Positions 33,915 through 43,781 of a DNA stretch of 64,000 nt are shown here, in pieces. The notes beneath the pieces were generated by a model. That model saw only the letters and a list, made by a program, of their open reading frames with translations, was not told the origin of the DNA and did no database searches. Source of the stretch: Paludibacteraceae bacterium (GTDB lineage Bacteria; Bacteroidota; Bacteroidia; Bacteroidales; Paludibacteraceae). The DNA lies in assembly GCA_017478725.1 (NCBI GenBank), contig JAFVDD010000051.1, positions 27,660 to 91,659 of the forward strand, written 5' to 3'. A program made the translations under genes and the position numbers. Positions within the stretch are counted from its first letter, which is position 1. Each line of letters opens with the position of its first letter.

Positions 33915-34913
33915 ATGGACATTCTAAATCAAATGATTGCGCGTGCGAAAGCGAATCCGCAGCGCATTGTATTGCCGGAAGGCGATGAACCGAGAACATT
34001 GGAAGCTGCCAACATCTTGCTCAGAGACAAGATTGCGCAGCTTATTTTGATTGGTGACCCTGAGAAAATCAAGGGCATGGCAGCCGAGAAAGGCTATGAG
34101 TACATCAAAGAGGCTAAGATAGTAGATCCTCTTCGCGATGCGAAGATGCCTGAATATGCCAACCTGCTGTTTGAGCTCCGCAAGGCGAAAGGCATGACGG
34201 AGGAAGAGGCGAAGAAGAAAGCACAGGATCCGTTGTATCTGGGCTGTCTGATGATCAAGGCAGGTGACGCTGACGGCGAACTCGCCGGTGCGCGCGGCAC
34301 GACGGCTGACACCATCCGTCCGGCGTTCCAGATTCTGAAAACCAAACCGGGTTGCTCGATTGTAAGCGGTGCGTTCCTTATGTTCACTCCTGCCAAGCAG
34401 TTAGGCGAGAACGGTTTCCTGCTGTTTGCCGACTGCGCCGTCAACCCGAATCCAGACGCCAAGCAGTTGGCGGAGATAGCCATCTCTACCGCAGAGACGG
34501 CCCGCGCCATCGCAGGCATCGAGCCGCGCGTAGCCATGCTGAGTTTCAGCACCAAGGGCAGCGCCAAGCATGAGCTGGTTGACAAAGTAGCGGAGGCGAC
34601 GAAGTTAGCCAAGGAGATGGCTCCCGAGTTGCAGTTGGACGGCGAGTTGCAGGCCGACGCAGCACTGGTAGAGAGCGTAGCCAAGACCAAAGCTCCGGGC
34701 AGTCCTGTAGCGGGCAAAGCCAATGTGCTGGTATTCCCTGATTTGCAGGCCGGTAACATCGGTTACAAGCTGGTTGAGCGTTTCAGCGGTGCCGACGCGG
34801 TTGGCCCGATTTTGCAAGGCATTGCCGCTCCGGTGAACGACCTGAGCCGCGGATGCAAGGTGCAGGATATTGTACAAATGGTAGTAATCACAGCAAATCA
34901 AGCAATCAAGTAA
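33915..34913 (+). CDS. pta: phosphate acetyltransferase
   Basis: Encodes 332 residues, cytoplasmic. Converts acetyl-CoA and phosphate to acetyl phosphate. It is the short (catalytic domain only) form: RIVLPEGDEPRTLEAA at the start, GARGTTADTIRPA, VSGAFLMF and the C-terminal DLSRGC are typical. The start at 33915 is preferred over the in-frame ATG at 33861. One base separates its stop from the ackA start, so the acetate pathway is one operon. Confidence 0.95.
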   Translation: MDILNQMIARAKANPQRIVLPEGDEPRTLEAANILLRDKIAQLILIGDPEKIKGMAAEKGYEYIKEAKIVDPLRDAKMPEYANLLFELRKAKGMTEEEAKKKAQDPLYLGCLMIKAGDADGELAGARGTTADTIRPAFQILKTKPGCSIVSGAFLMFTPAKQLGENGFLLFADCAVNPNPDAKQLAEIAISTAETARAIAGIEPRVAMLSFSTKGSAKHELVDKVAEATKLAKEMAPELQLDGELQADAALVESVAKTKAPGSPVAGKANVLVFPDLQAGNIGYKLVERFSGADAVGPILQGIAAPVNDLSRGCKVQDIVQMVVITANQAIK

Positions 34914-34914
34914 T

Positions 34915-36105
34915 ATGAAAATCTTAGTTTTGAACTGCGGAAGCAGTAGTATCAAATACAAGCTCTTTGAGATGGAGAGCAAGCAGGTAATGGCACAAGG
35001 CGGCATCGAGAAAATCGGTCTGCCGGATTCGTTCCTGTTAGTCAAACTGCCGAACGGCGAGAAAGTGAAATTCGAGAAACCGATGCCGGAACATACCGTA
35101 GGTATCGAGTTGATTTTAGAGAAACTCGTTGACCCGCAAATCGGTTGTATCAAAGACCTCAAAGAGATCAACGCAGTCGGTCACCGCGTAGTGCATGGCG
35201 GCGAGAAATTCAACAAGTCGGTGCTCATTACGCCGGAAGTGAAGGCGCAGATTGTAGAGTGCATTGATTTGGCTCCGCTGCATAACCCCGCCAACCTGAA
35301 GGGTATTGACGCGATTGAGAAAATCCTGCCGGGCGTGCCGCAAGTGGCTGTATTCGACACCGCTTTCCACCAGACGATGCCGGATTACGCATACATGTAC
35401 GCACTTCCGTATGAGCTGTACGAGAAATACGCCATCCGCCGTTACGGATTCCACGGCACGAGCCACCGCTATGTAAGCGCGCGTGTGTGCGAATTTTTAG
35501 GAGTTGACCCGAAGGGCAAGAAAATCGTTACCGCCCACATCGGCGGCGGCGGTAGTTGCACGGCCGTAATGGACGGCAAGAGCGTGGACACGAGTATGGG
35601 TCTGACGCCGGTTGAAGGTCTGGTGATGGGTACGCGTGCCGGCGACCTTGACCTTGGCGCAGCGACATTCATCATGGACAAAGAGCACCTTGACACCGCA
35701 GGATTCAACAACCTGGTGAACAAGAAATCCGGTCTGCTCGGCGTAAGCGGCGTATCGAGCGACTGCCGTGACATCGAGGCTGCTATCAATCAGGGCAACA
35801 AGCGTGCCGACCTGGCGCGCAAGATGTTTATCTACCGTTTGAAGAAATACATCGGCGCGTACGCCGCTGCGATGAACGGAATCGATATACTTGTGTTCAC
35901 CGCCGGTATCGGAGAGAACGATCCGTATATCCGCGCAGAGGTGATGAAAGGTTTGAGTTTCCTGGGCATCGAGTTGGACGAAGAAGCCAACAACGTGCGC
36001 GGCGAAGAACGCATCATCAGCAAGAAGGGCAGCAAAGTGACCGTTGTTCTGATTCCGACCGACGAGGAACTGATGATTGCCAGCGACACTGAAGCACTCG
36101 TATAA
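34915..36105 (+). CDS. ackA: acetate kinase
   Basis: Encodes 396 residues, ASKHA fold. Transfers phosphate between acetyl phosphate and ADP, giving ATP and acetate. KILVLNCGSSSIKYK at the N-terminus, HRVVHGGEKF, DTAFHQTMP, RRYGFHGTSHRYV and the AHIGGGGS nucleotide site are all intact. Full length; acts directly after pta. Confidence 0.97.
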   Translation: MKILVLNCGSSSIKYKLFEMESKQVMAQGGIEKIGLPDSFLLVKLPNGEKVKFEKPMPEHTVGIELILEKLVDPQIGCIKDLKEINAVGHRVVHGGEKFNKSVLITPEVKAQIVECIDLAPLHNPANLKGIDAIEKILPGVPQVAVFDTAFHQTMPDYAYMYALPYELYEKYAIRRYGFHGTSHRYVSARVCEFLGVDPKGKKIVTAHIGGGGSCTAVMDGKSVDTSMGLTPVEGLVMGTRAGDLDLGAATFIMDKEHLDTAGFNNLVNKKSGLLGVSGVSSDCRDIEAAINQGNKRADLARKMFIYRLKKYIGAYAAAMNGIDILVFTAGIGENDPYIRAEVMKGLSFLGIELDEEANNVRGEERIISKKGSKVTVVLIPTDEELMIASDTEALV

Positions 36106-36168
36106 ATTAATCGTCATAACGACATTACGTCATGGCGAAAAAAGTATCATGAAAAACACACACCACGA

Positions 36169-37809
36169 ATGAACAAACCGATTATTTATCAGGTTATCCC
36201 GCGGCTGTTCGCCAATTTCAACGAGACGCGCAAGCACAATGGCACGAAAGAGGAGAACGGCTGCGGCAAGATGGCTGACATCAATGTGCATGCACTCAAG
36301 TCCATTGCGGACTTGGGTGCAACACATGTATGGTACACCGGTATTATCCGTCACGCCACCGCCGAACACAACAACCCCGCTATCACCAAAGGCAAAGCGG
36401 GTTCGCCCTACGCCATCACGGATTATTATGATGTATCCCCAGACATCGCGAAGAACGAGAAAAAGCGCATGGCTGAATGGGAAGCACTGATTGAGCGCAC
36501 CCACCAAGCCGGTCTGGGAGTACTGATGGATTTTGTGCCGAACCATGTGAGCCGCGAATACAAGAGCCTCTGCAAACCTGCCGGAGTAAAGGATTTAGGA
36601 GAAGGTGACCACCCCGAATGGGCATTCTCGCCTCTCAATAATTTCTACTACCTGCCGGGCCAGCGGTTCACGATGGACAAAGACTTGCAGGGGTATGAAG
36701 AGATGCCTGCCAAGGTGACCGGCAACGACTGCTGGAACAGTCATCCGGGCAGCAACGACTGGTATGAAACCGTCAAACTGAACTACGGCGTACATTACCA
36801 AGGCGGCATGGAGAAACAGTTTGACCCCATTCCCGACACATGGTACAAGATGCTGGATATTCTGCTCTTCTGGGCCGGTAAAGGCATAGACGGAGTACGT
36901 GTAGATATGGCAGAGATGGTGCCGGTAGAGTTCTTCAGATGGGCTATTGCCAAACTGAAGAAGAAATATCCCAAGTTTATCGTGATAGGCGAATGTTACG
37001 ACCCGGGGCGCTACGACGCCTATATTGCCGCAGGATTCGACTATCTGTACGACAAAGTGGGTATGTATGATTACCTGCGCGGCGTGACGAGCAAAGGCTG
37101 GGCGGCAGAAGGCATCACCTACCAATGGATGCAACACGGCGACAACCGGTTGCCGCATATGCTGTATTTTCTGGAGAATCACGACGAGCAACGCATTGCG
37201 AGCGGATTTTATTGCGGCAACGGAGCCTGTGCCGAGCCGGCAATGATTGTTTCCGCCACCCTGACCCAGGGTCCGACAATGGTGTATATGGGTCAGGAAT
37301 TAGGTGAGCGCGGCATGGATATGGAAGGTTTCAGCGGTATTGACGGCAGAACAACCATCTTCGATTACTGGGGCGTGAAAAGCCTACAGGCATGGGCCAA
37401 CAAAGGCAAGTACGACGGCGGCAAGCTGACCGAGGAGCAGAAAACACTCCGTGCGTTCTACAAGAAACTGCTTTGCCTTGCCCGCGACAACCGGGCTATC
37501 CAACGCGGCCAGTTATACGACATCACCTACGCGCAGGGAGAGGGGTTCAACAAACACGAGCAGTTTGCCTATATCCGTTATTACAGGACAGAGACACTGC
37601 TGGTGGTAGTCAATTTCCACGACCGCGAAGACACCATGCATGTGCGCGTGCCGAACGATGCGTTCGTGTATTTGGGAATGGAGGAACAACAGAAAGCAGT
37701 GGCAACAGATTTGCTGCGCGGCGGCAAACAGACTATATCCTGGCGCGCAGGAGAACCGATTGAACTGACCCTGCCGGCGTGGACCGGAGTGGTATTGAAG
37801 ATCAAGTAA
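36169..37809 (+). CDS. GH13 alpha-amylase family protein
   Basis: Encodes 546 residues with no signal peptide, so probably cytoplasmic. GH13 motifs are DFVPNH, GVRVDMAEM with nucleophile Asp246, IGECYD with acid/base Glu275, and ENHDEQR. A C-terminal beta domain ends ELTLPAWTGVVLKIK. It likely acts on alpha-glucans together with the GH77 enzyme, but substrate and transferase or hydrolase activity cannot be read from the sequence. Confidence 0.85.
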   Translation: MNKPIIYQVIPRLFANFNETRKHNGTKEENGCGKMADINVHALKSIADLGATHVWYTGIIRHATAEHNNPAITKGKAGSPYAITDYYDVSPDIAKNEKKRMAEWEALIERTHQAGLGVLMDFVPNHVSREYKSLCKPAGVKDLGEGDHPEWAFSPLNNFYYLPGQRFTMDKDLQGYEEMPAKVTGNDCWNSHPGSNDWYETVKLNYGVHYQGGMEKQFDPIPDTWYKMLDILLFWAGKGIDGVRVDMAEMVPVEFFRWAIAKLKKKYPKFIVIGECYDPGRYDAYIAAGFDYLYDKVGMYDYLRGVTSKGWAAEGITYQWMQHGDNRLPHMLYFLENHDEQRIASGFYCGNGACAEPAMIVSATLTQGPTMVYMGQELGERGMDMEGFSGIDGRTTIFDYWGVKSLQAWANKGKYDGGKLTEEQKTLRAFYKKLLCLARDNRAIQRGQLYDITYAQGEGFNKHEQFAYIRYYRTETLLVVVNFHDREDTMHVRVPNDAFVYLGMEEQQKAVATDLLRGGKQTISWRAGEPIELTLPAWTGVVLKIK

Positions 37810-37838
37810 CCGGAGCTGAGAAAGAGGAACGATGCACC

Positions 37839-38801
37839 ATGTTTGAACGAATCAGAGACATAGCCCATTTAGTGAGGTGGAGCAACCTGCTGTTTATTGC
37901 CGCACTCATCTACGTGATGAACTATTGGGTGGCCGTGCCGGTGCTCCATCAGTCGGCTTTTTCTGCCGTACTGCCGTGGTACGTTCTCCTGCTGCTTGCT
38001 CTGGCAACGATGCTGATTGCAGGCGGCGGCTATGTGGTGAACGATTATTTCGATGTCAAGATTGACCGCATCAACCGTCCCGACCAGCTGATTGTGACGC
38101 GTACCGTGAGCCGTGAAGGCGCCATGCGGCTGAGCTTATGGCTGAGCGGAACAGGTGTAGCCTGCGGTTTAGCGGTTGCAGCATTGGTAAGGAGCACCAC
38201 GCTGGCTGTCATCTTTGTGATTGTGCCGGGCTTGCTGTGGTTCTACTCCAGCAGTTACAAACGGCTGTTCATGGCAGGCAATTTAATCATTGCTTTGCTG
38301 TCCGGCATGACACCTATGCTGGTAGCCATCGCCAATATTGCGCAACTGCGGAAACTGTACGACGTCATCCTGCCCTACACCACGCTGGAGCATGACCTGT
38401 ATGCATGGCTGGGCGGATTTGCAGTCTTCGCTTTTCTGCTGACATGGATTCGCGAAATCATCAAAGACATGCAGGACCAGCAGGGCGACCGCGAACTGGA
38501 GTGCCACTCCATGCCGGTAGTATGGGGCGACACCTGGACCAAGGTCTTTGTCACGCTGCTGACAGGCATCACCATAGCCTTGATCGGCTACCTGTGGTGG
38601 AGTGTATTGCCTTTCCCGCGTGCGTGGATGAGCCTCAGTACACGCTATATCGTATTGGGTATCCTCATTCCGCTGCTGAGCGCACTATGGCTGCTTTGGG
38701 CAGCGAAGATCCCGAGTGACTACAAGACATGCCAGCAAGTCGTCAAACTGACCATGCTGCTGGGCATGCTCTATAGTATCGTGATTGTCAGGGGGTTGTA
38801 G
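37839..38801 (+). CDS. UbiA-family prenyltransferase
   Basis: Encodes 320 residues with about nine membrane helices. The two Asp-rich motifs of the UbiA superfamily are NDYFDVKIDRINRPDQ and DMQDQQGD. Annotated relatives in Bacteroidota are called geranylgeranylglycerol-phosphate geranylgeranyltransferase-like, but substrate is not established. Start at 37839 (MFERIRDIAHLVRWSN). It is a second UbiA-type enzyme besides menA. Confidence 0.85.
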   Translation: MFERIRDIAHLVRWSNLLFIAALIYVMNYWVAVPVLHQSAFSAVLPWYVLLLLALATMLIAGGGYVVNDYFDVKIDRINRPDQLIVTRTVSREGAMRLSLWLSGTGVACGLAVAALVRSTTLAVIFVIVPGLLWFYSSSYKRLFMAGNLIIALLSGMTPMLVAIANIAQLRKLYDVILPYTTLEHDLYAWLGGFAVFAFLLTWIREIIKDMQDQQGDRELECHSMPVVWGDTWTKVFVTLLTGITIALIGYLWWSVLPFPRAWMSLSTRYIVLGILIPLLSALWLLWAAKIPSDYKTCQQVVKLTMLLGMLYSIVIVRGL

Positions 38802-38829
38802 ATTATCCCGCATATCCGAGTCTCCAAAG

Positions 38830-38864
38830 AAAAAGCGACACATCAGAGGATGTATCGCTTTTTT
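38830..38864. terminator. bidirectional terminator between the UbiA gene and maf
   Basis: AAAAGCGACACAT and ATGTATCGCTTTT pair around a short loop, with A and T runs on either side. It overlaps the last codons and stop of maf on the minus strand (38843). Confidence 0.8.
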
Positions 38865-39412
38865 AATTCCTGATAAACGATGTGCGTGGGGAATCCCATT
38901 ACGTTGAAATAGGAGCCGTTCAGGCGGATACAGCCTACGTAGCCTATCCATTCCTGAATGCCGTAAGCGCCGGCCTTGTCAAAGGGGTGGCAGGTGGTGA
39001 TATAGTAATCTATTTCCTCTTCGGTCAGCGGGCGAAACGCCACATCAGTTTTGTCCACCACCGTATCCATCCGGCCGTCACACTCCGCAAAGGTGACCGC
39101 TGTATAAACCTGATGAGTCTTGCCGCTCAGCAGCCGCAGCATCTCCTGTGCCTCTTTCGCGTTTTGCGGTTTGCCGAGCATTCGGCCGTCGCACCAGACT
39201 ATAGTATCAGCAGTAACCAGCAACTGACCAGCTTTCAAGTTTCCCGTGTACGCACGCGCCTTCGCGCGCGATATATACATAGGTATATCTCCTGCCTGCA
39301 AATCCGCGGGGAATGACTCGTCGGCGTCTATCGAGACGGCGGAGAACGACACTCCCAATCCCGCCATCAGTTCACGGCGGCGGGGACTCTGACTGCCTAA
39401 AATGATTTGCAT
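38843..39412 (-). CDS. maf: Maf family nucleotide pyrophosphatase
   Basis: Encodes 189 residues. Maf proteins hydrolyse non-canonical and canonical nucleoside triphosphates (dTTP/UTP type). The N-terminal SQSPRRRELM, the TADTIVW acidic site and KPQNAKEAQEMLRLLSG are conserved, and the GIQEWIGYVGC..GSYFNVMG region is as in the YhdE-like group. One base separates its start from the stop of the topoisomerase gene, so the two form a unit. Confidence 0.93.
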   Translation of the reverse strand: MQIILGSQSPRRRELMAGLGVSFSAVSIDADESFPADLQAGDIPMYISRAKARAYTGNLKAGQLLVTADTIVWCDGRMLGKPQNAKEAQEMLRLLSGKTHQVYTAVTFAECDGRMDTVVDKTDVAFRPLTEEEIDYYITTCHPFDKAGAYGIQEWIGYVGCIRLNGSYFNVMGFPTHIVYQELKKRYIL

Positions 39413-39413
39413 A

Positions 39414-42074
39414 TTAGAATAAATCCAACTGGGGGTCTTCTTTCGGTTTCTCGAAAGTCATGGTCACGCCTTCTACTTCGATTTGGTCGTTGGCAGAAGT
39501 CTCAGAAATAGCATGATCCGCCGAAGGTTCCTGTTTCTCCGGCATTTCCTGATACTCAGGCGTTTCTTCCTCCTCTGCCTCCGGCTCAGGTTCGGGCTCG
39601 GGTTCCGGCTCAGGCGTGATATCTTCAAACCGTGCCACCTCAAGCGTTGTGATGCGTTTGCCCTTGACGCGTGGTGATTTTTCGTCTATAAACTCGCTCA
39701 TCACTATATCCACAGGCTCGCGCTTGTCATCGGCAAGCACAACACGGAACGTAGCCTCAGCCCGGTCGCTCAACAGCGCCATGCGCGAATCCTTGTCCTC
39801 CCCAAGGAACGACTGCACCTTGGCGTTCGCGTCCTCAAACGTAAAACGCTTGCCGTAGTAATATTTCTGCTCGGCGTTCCACTGGATGAGCGACCACACT
39901 TTGGTGCTATCCCATTTCTCAATACGGAGGATATTGTCGTCGAAATGCGCCGTGAGGTCGAAACTTGTGGTGTAGTATTCGCCGGAAGTGGTGATCACCA
40001 ATATGCGGTCTTCGTCCCAGAACTCTCCCAGATACATCCCGTGCTCGTCATAGTTGACACGCAACACATCCGGATCAAACCACACTTTGCGTCCGCCTAA
40101 TGTAGAGTGACCTTTCTGTTTGAGCGTGATGGATTTCACCTCAAACTTGGTGAGCAGATTGCCGCGTGCGGTGCGCGATTTGACAGTCAGTTCGCTCAGA
40201 TCCTTGCATACCTCCAGTTTCTTGAGATGCAATGCGGGTTTGAGTGCCACGCGGATCACTTCGGCTTCTCCGTTGGGATTGGCGGTAAAATACACCACTT
40301 TCGATCCCGGCTTGCCTTGCGTCAGGTCGTACTCCTTATCCTTGGCCACTCCGGTTACATTGAAACGTTTCATGTAATAAACGCCCTTCTTGCCGTCGCG
40401 GTAAACCACATTATATACAGTGCGGTCGTCGCCGCGTTTGAAAATGGCGATGTGCAGGATATCGGAGCCGACAAAGATTTTCTCTGCTACCTTGATAACC
40501 TTGTAGCGGCCGTCCTTGTGGAAAACTATCAGTTCGTCTATATCCGAGCAGTTGAAGAGGAACTCGTCCTTTTTGAGACCTGTACCTATGAATCCTTCCG
40601 CACGGTTGATAAACAACTTCTCGTTGTTCTCCACCACCGCCTTGACGTTAATCACGCCGAAATTACGGACCTCTGTACGTCTCGGATAGGAAGCTCCGTA
40701 TTTGTCTTTCAGCATCTGGAACCACCGGATGGTGTAGTCGGTCAGATGGTTGAGATTCTTGACACACTCCTTGATTTTCTTCTCCAGGTCGCGCATCAGT
40801 TCGTCGGCTTTCTTGGAGTCGAACTTGGTGATGCGGATCATTCGGATCTCAAAGAGTTTCTCTATATCTTCGGTGCGCACCTCACGTAGCAGTTGAGCCT
40901 TCCACGGAGTCAAAGCCTCGTCCACATAGGCGATCAGTTTCTCCTTGTTAGGTGCGTTTTCATACCCCTCCTGCTTATAGATGCGGTTCTCGATGAAGAT
41001 TTTCTCCAGCGATGTATAGAAATATTTCTCCTCCAGCTCGCCTTTCTCTATCTCCAACTCCCATTTCAGCAGACTCTTGGTGTTCTCTGTGGAGAGTTTC
41101 AGCAGGTTGCTGACCGTAGTGAAAATCGGTTTTTTGTTCTCCACCACGCAGCAGTTGGGACTGATGTTTACTTCGCAATCGGTGAACGCATAGAGGGCGT
41201 CGATGGCCTTGTCGGACGATGAGCCCGGAGCCAACTGGACTACGATGCGTGCCGTATCGGCGGTGAAATCATCAATCTTCCGGATTTTGATTTTGCCTTT
41301 CTGGTTCGCCTTGAGGATAGTCTCAATGATTTTGGAGGTAGTGGTGCCGAACGGGATCTCGGTGATGACGAGTGTCTTATTGTCGTCGGCTTTCTGGATA
41401 CGCGCGCGTATCTTGACTTGTCCGCCGCGCTCGCCGTCGTTGTAGCGGGTCACGTCCAGCACACCGCCTGTAGGGAAATCCGGATAGAGTTGGAATTCCT
41501 CGCCGCGCAGGTACGCCAGCGAGGCATCGCAAAGTTCGTTGAAGTTATGCGGCAGAATTTTCGAGTTGAGTCCGACGGCTATACCCTCCACGCCCTGCGC
41601 TAAGAGCAGCGGGAACTTGACGGGCAGGTGAATAGGCTCGTTCTTGCGTCCGTCGTAACTCTTCATCCAGTGGGTGGTCTTGGGGTTGAAAACGGTGTCG
41701 AGGGCAAACTTGCTCAACCGCGCCTCTATGTATCGCGGCGCTGCGGCACCGTCGCCCGTGAGGATATTTCCCCAGTTACCCTGGCAATCAATCAACAGGT
41801 CTTTTTGTCCCAACTGCACCAGCGCATCGCCTATCGACGCATCGCCGTGCGGGTGGTATTGCATCGTCTGGCCTACTATATTGGCTACTTTGTTCATCTT
41901 GCCATCGTCCACACACTTCATTGCATGCAGAATACGGCGCTGTACCGGCTTCAATCCATCCTCGATTGCGGGTACAGCGCGTTCCAATATCACATACGAC
42001 GCATAGTCCAGAAACCAGTCCTGGTACATGCCCGTCAGGTGATACTTGATGGCGTCGTTGAAACTGTCAGCCAT
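39414..42074 (-). CDS. parC: DNA topoisomerase IV subunit A (gyrase A family)
   Basis: Encodes 886 residues. Type IIA topoisomerase cleavage subunit with catalytic Tyr115 in AAPRYIEARLS. YHPHGDAS and the KPVQRRILHAM helix are typical. The C-terminal beta-pinwheel is followed by a long acidic tail with EPEPEPEPEPEAEEEE and a final PQLDLF. Bacteroidota have two gyrA-like genes; the short blade domain and LTGMYQDWFLDYASYVI start suggest the ParC branch. No parE is nearby. A 55-residue membrane protein gene sits three bases upstream. Confidence 0.88.
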   Translation of the reverse strand: MADSFNDAIKYHLTGMYQDWFLDYASYVILERAVPAIEDGLKPVQRRILHAMKCVDDGKMNKVANIVGQTMQYHPHGDASIGDALVQLGQKDLLIDCQGNWGNILTGDGAAAPRYIEARLSKFALDTVFNPKTTHWMKSYDGRKNEPIHLPVKFPLLLAQGVEGIAVGLNSKILPHNFNELCDASLAYLRGEEFQLYPDFPTGGVLDVTRYNDGERGGQVKIRARIQKADDNKTLVITEIPFGTTTSKIIETILKANQKGKIKIRKIDDFTADTARIVVQLAPGSSSDKAIDALYAFTDCEVNISPNCCVVENKKPIFTTVSNLLKLSTENTKSLLKWELEIEKGELEEKYFYTSLEKIFIENRIYKQEGYENAPNKEKLIAYVDEALTPWKAQLLREVRTEDIEKLFEIRMIRITKFDSKKADELMRDLEKKIKECVKNLNHLTDYTIRWFQMLKDKYGASYPRRTEVRNFGVINVKAVVENNEKLFINRAEGFIGTGLKKDEFLFNCSDIDELIVFHKDGRYKVIKVAEKIFVGSDILHIAIFKRGDDRTVYNVVYRDGKKGVYYMKRFNVTGVAKDKEYDLTQGKPGSKVVYFTANPNGEAEVIRVALKPALHLKKLEVCKDLSELTVKSRTARGNLLTKFEVKSITLKQKGHSTLGGRKVWFDPDVLRVNYDEHGMYLGEFWDEDRILVITTSGEYYTTSFDLTAHFDDNILRIEKWDSTKVWSLIQWNAEQKYYYGKRFTFEDANAKVQSFLGEDKDSRMALLSDRAEATFRVVLADDKREPVDIVMSEFIDEKSPRVKGKRITTLEVARFEDITPEPEPEPEPEPEAEEEETPEYQEMPEKQEPSADHAISETSANDQIEVEGVTMTFEKPKEDPQLDLF

Positions 42075-42077
42075 TCG

Positions 42078-42245
42078 TTAGCCCAGGCGCTTGTTGATAA
42101 TGATGTAGGACAAGATTCCGATGAACTCCAATGCCAGAGCGCTGATCAGCAAGGCATTTTCCTGTACAGCGTACTTGTAAACAATCAGGCATACTACTCC
42201 CAGAAGCAGGATAATGATGCCTAAATACTGAAGAAATGATTTCAT
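42078..42245 (-). CDS. small two-helix membrane protein, 55 aa
   Basis: Short gene on the minus strand: MKSFLQYLGIIILLLGVVCL, a short loop (YKYAVQEN) and a second helix ending in IIINKRLG. Its promoter is at 42285 and its stop lies three bases before the topoisomerase start, so it leads that operon. Small proteins of this shape are common in Bacteroidales; function unknown. Confidence 0.8.
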   Translation of the reverse strand: MKSFLQYLGIIILLLGVVCLIVYKYAVQENALLISALALEFIGILSYIIINKRLG

Positions 42246-42284
42246 ATAACGCGTTATTTAAGTGTCTTGATTTATTTCGGTTTG

Positions 42285-42316
42285 CAAAGATACGATTTTT
42301 TTGTGACATGTGCAAA
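42285..42316 (-). promoter_or_regulatory. promoter of the small-protein/parC/maf operon
   Basis: Minus strand TTTG (42316-42313) followed by CACATGTCAC, 20 bases to TATCTTTG (42292-42285). Confidence 0.85.
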
Positions 42317-42339
42317 AAAATCTTTGTTTTTTACCAAAA

Positions 42340-43416
42340 TCACCGTACTATTCGGTATATTCCTCCCGGCATGGCACGTACAACGCCCTCCATTTCCATC
42401 ATCATGAGGTCGGAAGCCACGTCGCTGTAATCCGCTCCTGTTTCCATGACCAGCATGTTGATATGAATACCGTCCTCCGCTTCCTGCAGCAGCCGGGCCA
42501 TCTGTGTCTGGCGTTCGCTCAGGTCAGCCTTCAGTTCGGTCATGGAGGTCTGTACCGGCCGGTGCGCCGTCTTGCGTGTAGTCCACCCCATCGCCTCTAT
42601 CAGGTCGTCCGCCCCGTCTGTCAGTTGAGCCTCATGCATCCGGATCAGGCGGTTGCAGCCCTGCGCGTTCTCATCGGTCGGACGCCCGGGAAAAGCAAAG
42701 AGTTCACGGTCGTAGTCGCGTGCCATTCGCGCCGTGATCAGGCTGCCGCCTTTCGAACGCGATTCCACTACCACCACGGCATCTGCCAGCCCTGCCACTA
42801 TCCGGTTGCGCTGTACAAAATTTCCGGCTACCGGTTCAGTGCCGGAAACAAACTCGGTCAGCAATCCGCCGTGCTCCAGTGCGGCTACGGCTTCGGGGCG
42901 GTGCTGCGAGGGGTAGATGCGGTCTAACCCGTGGGCGGGAATGATAATAGTCGGTATGCCGTACTGGATAGCTGCGCGATGGGCGGCGATGTCTATGCCG
43001 TAGGCGCCGCCGCTGACAATGGTCACACGCTCCAGCCGGCAGGCCAGGTCACGCACCAGGGCGGTGGTCATCTCGCGTCCGCGTTCGCTGGCACGACGCG
43101 TACCTACCACGCTGACAAAATAGCCGTCCAAGGGGTTCACATGCCCTTTGGCGTAAAGCACCAGCGGCCGGTCGGGGCATTGCCGCAAGCGGTAAGGGTA
43201 ATCCTTGTCCGACAGCGTATAGACGCGTATCCCGTGCTCTTCTATCCATTCCGTCTCGCGTTGGGCGCGTGCCAGACACTCCTCCATGCCGGGCTCGTCT
43301 ATCTGCCTCCACGCCTCAGCTGCCGAGCCGTAGTGCCCGGTCAGCTGGAGGGCTTTTCTAAGCCGGTTGCGGAAAACCAGACTCAGCGCAATGTCGTATG
43401 TATATGTTTTTTCCAT
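42340..43416 (-). CDS. dprA: DNA processing protein DprA
   Basis: Encodes 358 residues. The Rossmann-like DprA core contains VGTRRASERGREM, SGGAYGIDIAAH, the NRIVAGLADAVVVVES stretch and SLITARMA..FAFPGRP. The C-terminal winged helix begins near residue 290. DprA loads RecA on incoming single-stranded DNA during transformation. Start at the ATG 43416; a GTG at 43422 is also in frame. It overlaps the vanZ-like gene by 34 bases. Confidence 0.92.
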   Translation of the reverse strand: MEKTYTYDIALSLVFRNRLRKALQLTGHYGSAAEAWRQIDEPGMEECLARAQRETEWIEEHGIRVYTLSDKDYPYRLRQCPDRPLVLYAKGHVNPLDGYFVSVVGTRRASERGREMTTALVRDLACRLERVTIVSGGAYGIDIAAHRAAIQYGIPTIIIPAHGLDRIYPSQHRPEAVAALEHGGLLTEFVSGTEPVAGNFVQRNRIVAGLADAVVVVESRSKGGSLITARMARDYDRELFAFPGRPTDENAQGCNRLIRMHEAQLTDGADDLIEAMGWTTRKTAHRPVQTSMTELKADLSERQTQMARLLQEAEDGIHINMLVMETGADYSDVASDLMMMEMEGVVRAMPGGIYRIVR

Positions 43417-43781
43417 AACCACCGGCCTGCTCCGGCCACTCCCGTTCCGGCTATGGCGCCTGCCAGATCAGCCGCCACGTCCGCCCACTCGCCCGAACGG
43501 GTCTCGGTGCAGGCGTATTGCATCCATTCCATACATCCGCCGTACACCGTCACTACGGCTATTACGGCGACAAAAGCGTGCCATCGGCTGTGGCCGTTTT
43601 GGAAGGCGCCCCACATGGCTGCCAGTCCCAATAGCGCATACATCAGCCCGTGCAGTACTTTGTCGCTTGCGCGGATATCCAGTATCTCTTGCGGACGCTC
43701 TATCAGACTGACTACGGCAATCCCCGCAGCCATTACAACCGCGGGGATATAAGCCGTGTATGATTTCAGACCGTTACTCAT
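43383..43781 (-). CDS. VanZ-like membrane protein
   Basis: Encodes 132 residues with four membrane helices and the VanZ-like signature SDKVLHGLMYALLG..W and GGCMEWMQ....R.GEWADVAADLAGA. The family name derives from glycopeptide-resistance clusters, but most members have no known role. Start at 43781 overlaps the end of upp by four bases and its end overlaps dprA, so the three genes are translationally linked. Confidence 0.85.
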   Translation of the reverse strand: MSNGLKSYTAYIPAVVMAAGIAVVSLIERPQEILDIRASDKVLHGLMYALLGLAAMWGAFQNGHSRWHAFVAVIAVVTVYGGCMEWMQYACTETRSGEWADVAADLAGAIAGTGVAGAGRWLWKKHIHTTLR